Part shown: piece by piece, positions 61,862 to 64,000 of the stretch | Position numbering within the stretch: position 1 is the first letter of the stretch | Layout of the letters: each line of letters opens with the position of its first letter | Source: Flavobacterium sp. Leaf82 | GTDB lineage: Bacteria; Bacteroidota; Bacteroidia; Flavobacteriales; Flavobacteriaceae | DNA length: 64,000 bases | NCBI RefSeq assembly: GCF_001422725.1 | Contig: NZ_LMMA01000001.1 | Coordinates: forward strand, 1-64,000 | Reading direction: 5' to 3' | Notes under the pieces: model-generated | What the model saw: only the letters and a program-made list of their open reading frames with translations | What the model was told of the DNA's origin: nothing | Database searches by the model: none | Translations under genes and position numbers: made by a program

Positions 61862-63160
61862 TTATAAGGTTGTTTTTCTATAATCAAAAAACCGAATAGG
61901 TTTTCGGCTCATTGGGTTAAAAACTAAAGGATTCAAAGTTTCTTTCGAGGCGAATTCGATCTTTGGTGTAACCCTTAATTTGGCTCTAAAGTGATCTTTT
62001 ATTTCTTGTAAAAATTCAGAAGATTGATTTTTTACGGCAATTTTTATCAGGATTTCATCCGTTCCTAAATCGTTGGTTGAGATCTCGATAATATGATTTT
62101 CGATGTTATCAAAACCACTCAAAACATCATTCATCGCTGGCGGATAAAGTGTTGTTCCTTTGTATTTAATCATTTGTTTTTTACGTCCCACAACTGGACC
62201 AACGCGCAACGTATTTCGACCGCAAGCGCAAGGACTATGGTGTAACTGAACAATATCTCCGGTTTTAAAACGTAATAACGGCATCGCTTCAATTCCTAAA
62301 GTGGTAAAAGTCAGTTCACCAATTTCTCCCTCTTTTACAGGAATATTATTTTCGTCGAGAACTTCAACAATAATCAATTCCGGATGATGATGACCACCAT
62401 TTCCGTGTTCACATTCGGTAAAAGCAGTGCTCATTTCTGTAGAAGCATAAGTCGAAAACAACTTAATATTCCACTTTTCAGTGATTTTATTCGATAAGAT
62501 ATTCATAGAAAAATCCTGATTTCGTAAAGATTCCCCAATGCAAATCGCACCTTTTATACTCGAATTATTATAATCGATTCCGTGTGCTTCGGCATATTCA
62601 ATTAACTTTAATAAAAACGAAGGAACAGTAATTAAATACGAAGGTTTGTATTTTAAAATAGAATCCCATTGCAATTCCGGAATTCCGGCGCCAACACGAA
62701 TTACACCCACTTTTAATTTTCGCAAACCCAGAAAATAAGCCAAACCAGCCATAAATTTTCTGTCAATTGTAGTCATTAATTGCACCACATCACCTTCGGC
62801 AATTCCGGCGCAGGCAAACGAAATCGCTTCATTATACGCCAATCGGTCTAAGTCAGAATCGGTTAAACCAAAAGTTACAGGATCTCCTAAAGTTCCTGAA
62901 GTCGATGCATAATCAATAATTTTATGTTGCGGAACACACAAAAAATCATCATTGTATTCTTGTAAATCTTCTTTTGTCGTTACAGGCAAATATTGTAAAT
63001 CTTCGAGAGTTTTAACCTTCGAAATATCAATGTTTTGTCCTGCAAAAAGGCGTTTGTAAAAAGGAGAATTCTCACTGATATATTCTAAAAGTTCTGCTAA
63101 TTTTTGCTCTTGAAAATTTTTAATTTCTTCTAAAGAATCTTTTTCTATTAATGGAATCAT
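61862..63160 (-). CDS. PaaK-like AMP-forming acyl-CoA ligase
   Basis: A 432-residue ANL-superfamily protein of the phenylacetate-CoA ligase type. P-loop DYASTSGTLGDPVTFG near residue 83, YASTEMSTAFTECEHG near residue 238, FKTGDIVQLHHSPCACGRNT near residue 302 (the Cys-x-Cys motif of PaaK-like ligases) and GRKKQMIKYKG near residue 328. It overlaps the upstream C45-type gene by 4 bp (ATGA), so both act together; the acid activated is unknown. Confidence 0.85.
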   Translation of the reverse strand: MIPLIEKDSLEEIKNFQEQKLAELLEYISENSPFYKRLFAGQNIDISKVKTLEDLQYLPVTTKEDLQEYNDDFLCVPQHKIIDYASTSGTLGDPVTFGLTDSDLDRLAYNEAISFACAGIAEGDVVQLMTTIDRKFMAGLAYFLGLRKLKVGVIRVGAGIPELQWDSILKYKPSYLITVPSFLLKLIEYAEAHGIDYNNSSIKGAICIGESLRNQDFSMNILSNKITEKWNIKLFSTYASTEMSTAFTECEHGNGGHHHPELIIVEVLDENNIPVKEGEIGELTFTTLGIEAMPLLRFKTGDIVQLHHSPCACGRNTLRVGPVVGRKKQMIKYKGTTLYPPAMNDVLSGFDNIENHIIEISTNDLGTDEILIKIAVKNQSSEFLQEIKDHFRAKLRVTPKIEFASKETLNPLVFNPMSRKPIRFFDYRKTTL

Positions 63161-64000
63161 TGTAATTTTCTTTTGATTTTTTTTAAATATTTTTCAATTG
63201 TTGTTTTATCAGGAACTGTAGTAATTTCTTTGGTTAAAGCTTTTTCAAAATTAGCCTGAGAAAGCCGGTATTCTTTTTTTTGATAAAAGTACAACCCTGC
63301 TTTGTAATACACAACCCAATAATCAGGGTTTAAGGATTGATAATTCGCCATAAATTCCGGACTAATCGTTTCTTTATTTTTGAGATATAGATCTATTTTA
63401 TCATCCTCAATTCTAAATTTCTGATAGTTTTTATATGCAATAGTTTCCAGAAAAGAATCTCTGGCAATGTCTAAATTTTTCTGTTGAAAAGAAGTAACAA
63501 TAGGGTTCATTTTCCTTTCCTTAAAAACAGAATCCAGATTATAACAAACAAATTCTCCTAACTGATACGGATTTGCCGAAACCCAAACCAGTTTTTCTTT
63601 TGGTTTAAAGATAACTCCATGATGCGCCATCAATTGATTCAATGCTTTTTCGTTGCCATAACCTAAAGCGATATTTTGCAAACCGTCTTTATTTCTCAAA
63701 ATTTCAGAAGCAATTTTTGGATTTATTTTCGGGTTTTCTGCAAAAAGTTCCTGCATTCTTTCAAATCGATATTCAGAATGGCTGTTGGCAATTTGCAATT
63801 GATTTCTCTTTTCATTCTTCAAATCTTCTCCCTGAAAATGATTCGAACAAATTAATTGATTAGTATTTGGCACTTCGTAAACATCCATTTTTTTAGGTGA
63901 AACTTCAATTAAAACTGCTTTATTATCATTAGCACTTCCAACCATAATTGATTCAGAAACAAAAACTTCTGTTTTTTTTGCGATCGCAATTGCTTCCTCA
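63157..64000 (-). CDS. C45-type acyltransferase/hydrolase, incomplete at window edge
   Basis: The frame is open from 63157 to the window end; its start lies beyond 64000. The visible part (>280 residues; the ATG at 63945 is internal) carries VGSANDNKAVLIEV, LICSNHF and NLDSV segments like those of the C45 / Ntn-hydrolase acyltransferase family (related to acyl-CoA:6-aminopenicillanate acyltransferase), then a helical TPR-like end. The nucleophile and signal peptide, if present, are outside the window. Coupled (ATGA) with the PaaK-like ligase, suggesting an acyl-activation and acyl-transfer pair. Confidence 0.7.
   Translation of the reverse strand, partial: EEAIAIAKKTEVFVSESIMVGSANDNKAVLIEVSPKKMDVYEVPNTNQLICSNHFQGEDLKNEKRNQLQIANSHSEYRFERMQELFAENPKINPKIASEILRNKDGLQNIALGYGNEKALNQLMAHHGVIFKPKEKLVWVSANPYQLGEFVCYNLDSVFKERKMNPIVTSFQQKNLDIARDSFLETIAYKNYQKFRIEDDKIDLYLKNKETISPEFMANYQSLNPDYWVVYYKAGLYFYQKKEYRLSQANFEKALTKEITTVPDKTTIEKYLKKIKRKLQ

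Overview
The window looks like a chromosomal segment of a Flavobacterium-type member of the Bacteroidota. The evidence is very AT-rich DNA, near-absence of Shine-Dalgarno sequences, repeated matches to the Bacteroidota promoter element TAnnTTTG, two proteins with type IX secretion (T9SS) sorting domains, the gliding/T9SS lipoprotein gene sprE just upstream of a split ATP synthase operon, and many flavobacterial families of unknown function. I see no prophage, insertion sequence, CRISPR array or rRNA operon. The only RNA gene I can support is tRNA-Cys.

Layout. 0.3-7.6 kb: glnS, folB, tRNA-Cys with a tandem array of its own 3' tail and terminator, then a minus-strand group rnr / GIN-domain protein / LysE-type exporter. 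7.6-8.4 kb: a gene-free AT-rich stretch with clustered DnaA-box-like nonamers, a candidate replication origin. Most highly expressed genes to its right point rightwards. 8.4-17.6 kb: rpiB, tex, a secreted GH8 glycosidase with a T9SS type A tail, tatA, a membrane/coiled-coil protein, a GH3-type acyl-adenylase and a protein of unknown function whose C-terminal half resembles nucleoside phosphorylases. 17.7-23.3 kb: a sugar-nucleotide/polysaccharide group (UDP-glucuronate decarboxylase, WbuB-like glycosyltransferase, wecB, CapK/PaaK-like adenylase), interrupted by an ORF6N gene, a fragment of a second PaaK-like gene and a family of 15-33 bp palindromes. 23.3-32.7 kb: purD, upp, small membrane proteins, a GT9 glycosyltransferase, a flavin/2Fe-2S reductase, an ABC transporter and two microsatellite-like arrays. 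32.8-41.7 kb: sprE, bactofilin, atpZ, an AtpI-position membrane protein and atpBEFHAG; atpD and atpC are not here. 41.7-48.7 kb: one 2318-residue modular T9SS type B surface protein. 49-58.4 kb: GNAT, flippase, dut, sugar nucleotidyltransferase, TPR protein, DUF4292 lipoprotein, EnvC-like protein, rbfA and a LolC/E-type permease. 58.5-64 kb: MATE transporter, yefM-yoeB toxin-antitoxin pair between duplicated terminators, dusB, a PaaK-like ligase and an incomplete C45-type acyltransferase.

How it works together. Much of the window serves the envelope: T9SS (SprE) and two likely cargo proteins, polysaccharide precursor synthesis and export, bactofilin, an EnvC-type peptidoglycan regulator and Tat. 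The rest is housekeeping: ATP synthase, purine and pyrimidine salvage, tRNA charging and modification, and RNA decay.

The most unusual signals are non-coding: the tRNA-Cys tail array with covarying terminator stems, the ORF6N-linked palindromes, the twin terminators around the toxin-antitoxin module and the giant adhesin, small palindromic elements (one inside a coding region), and three tandem repeat arrays. All calls come from reading the sequence; no database search was run.
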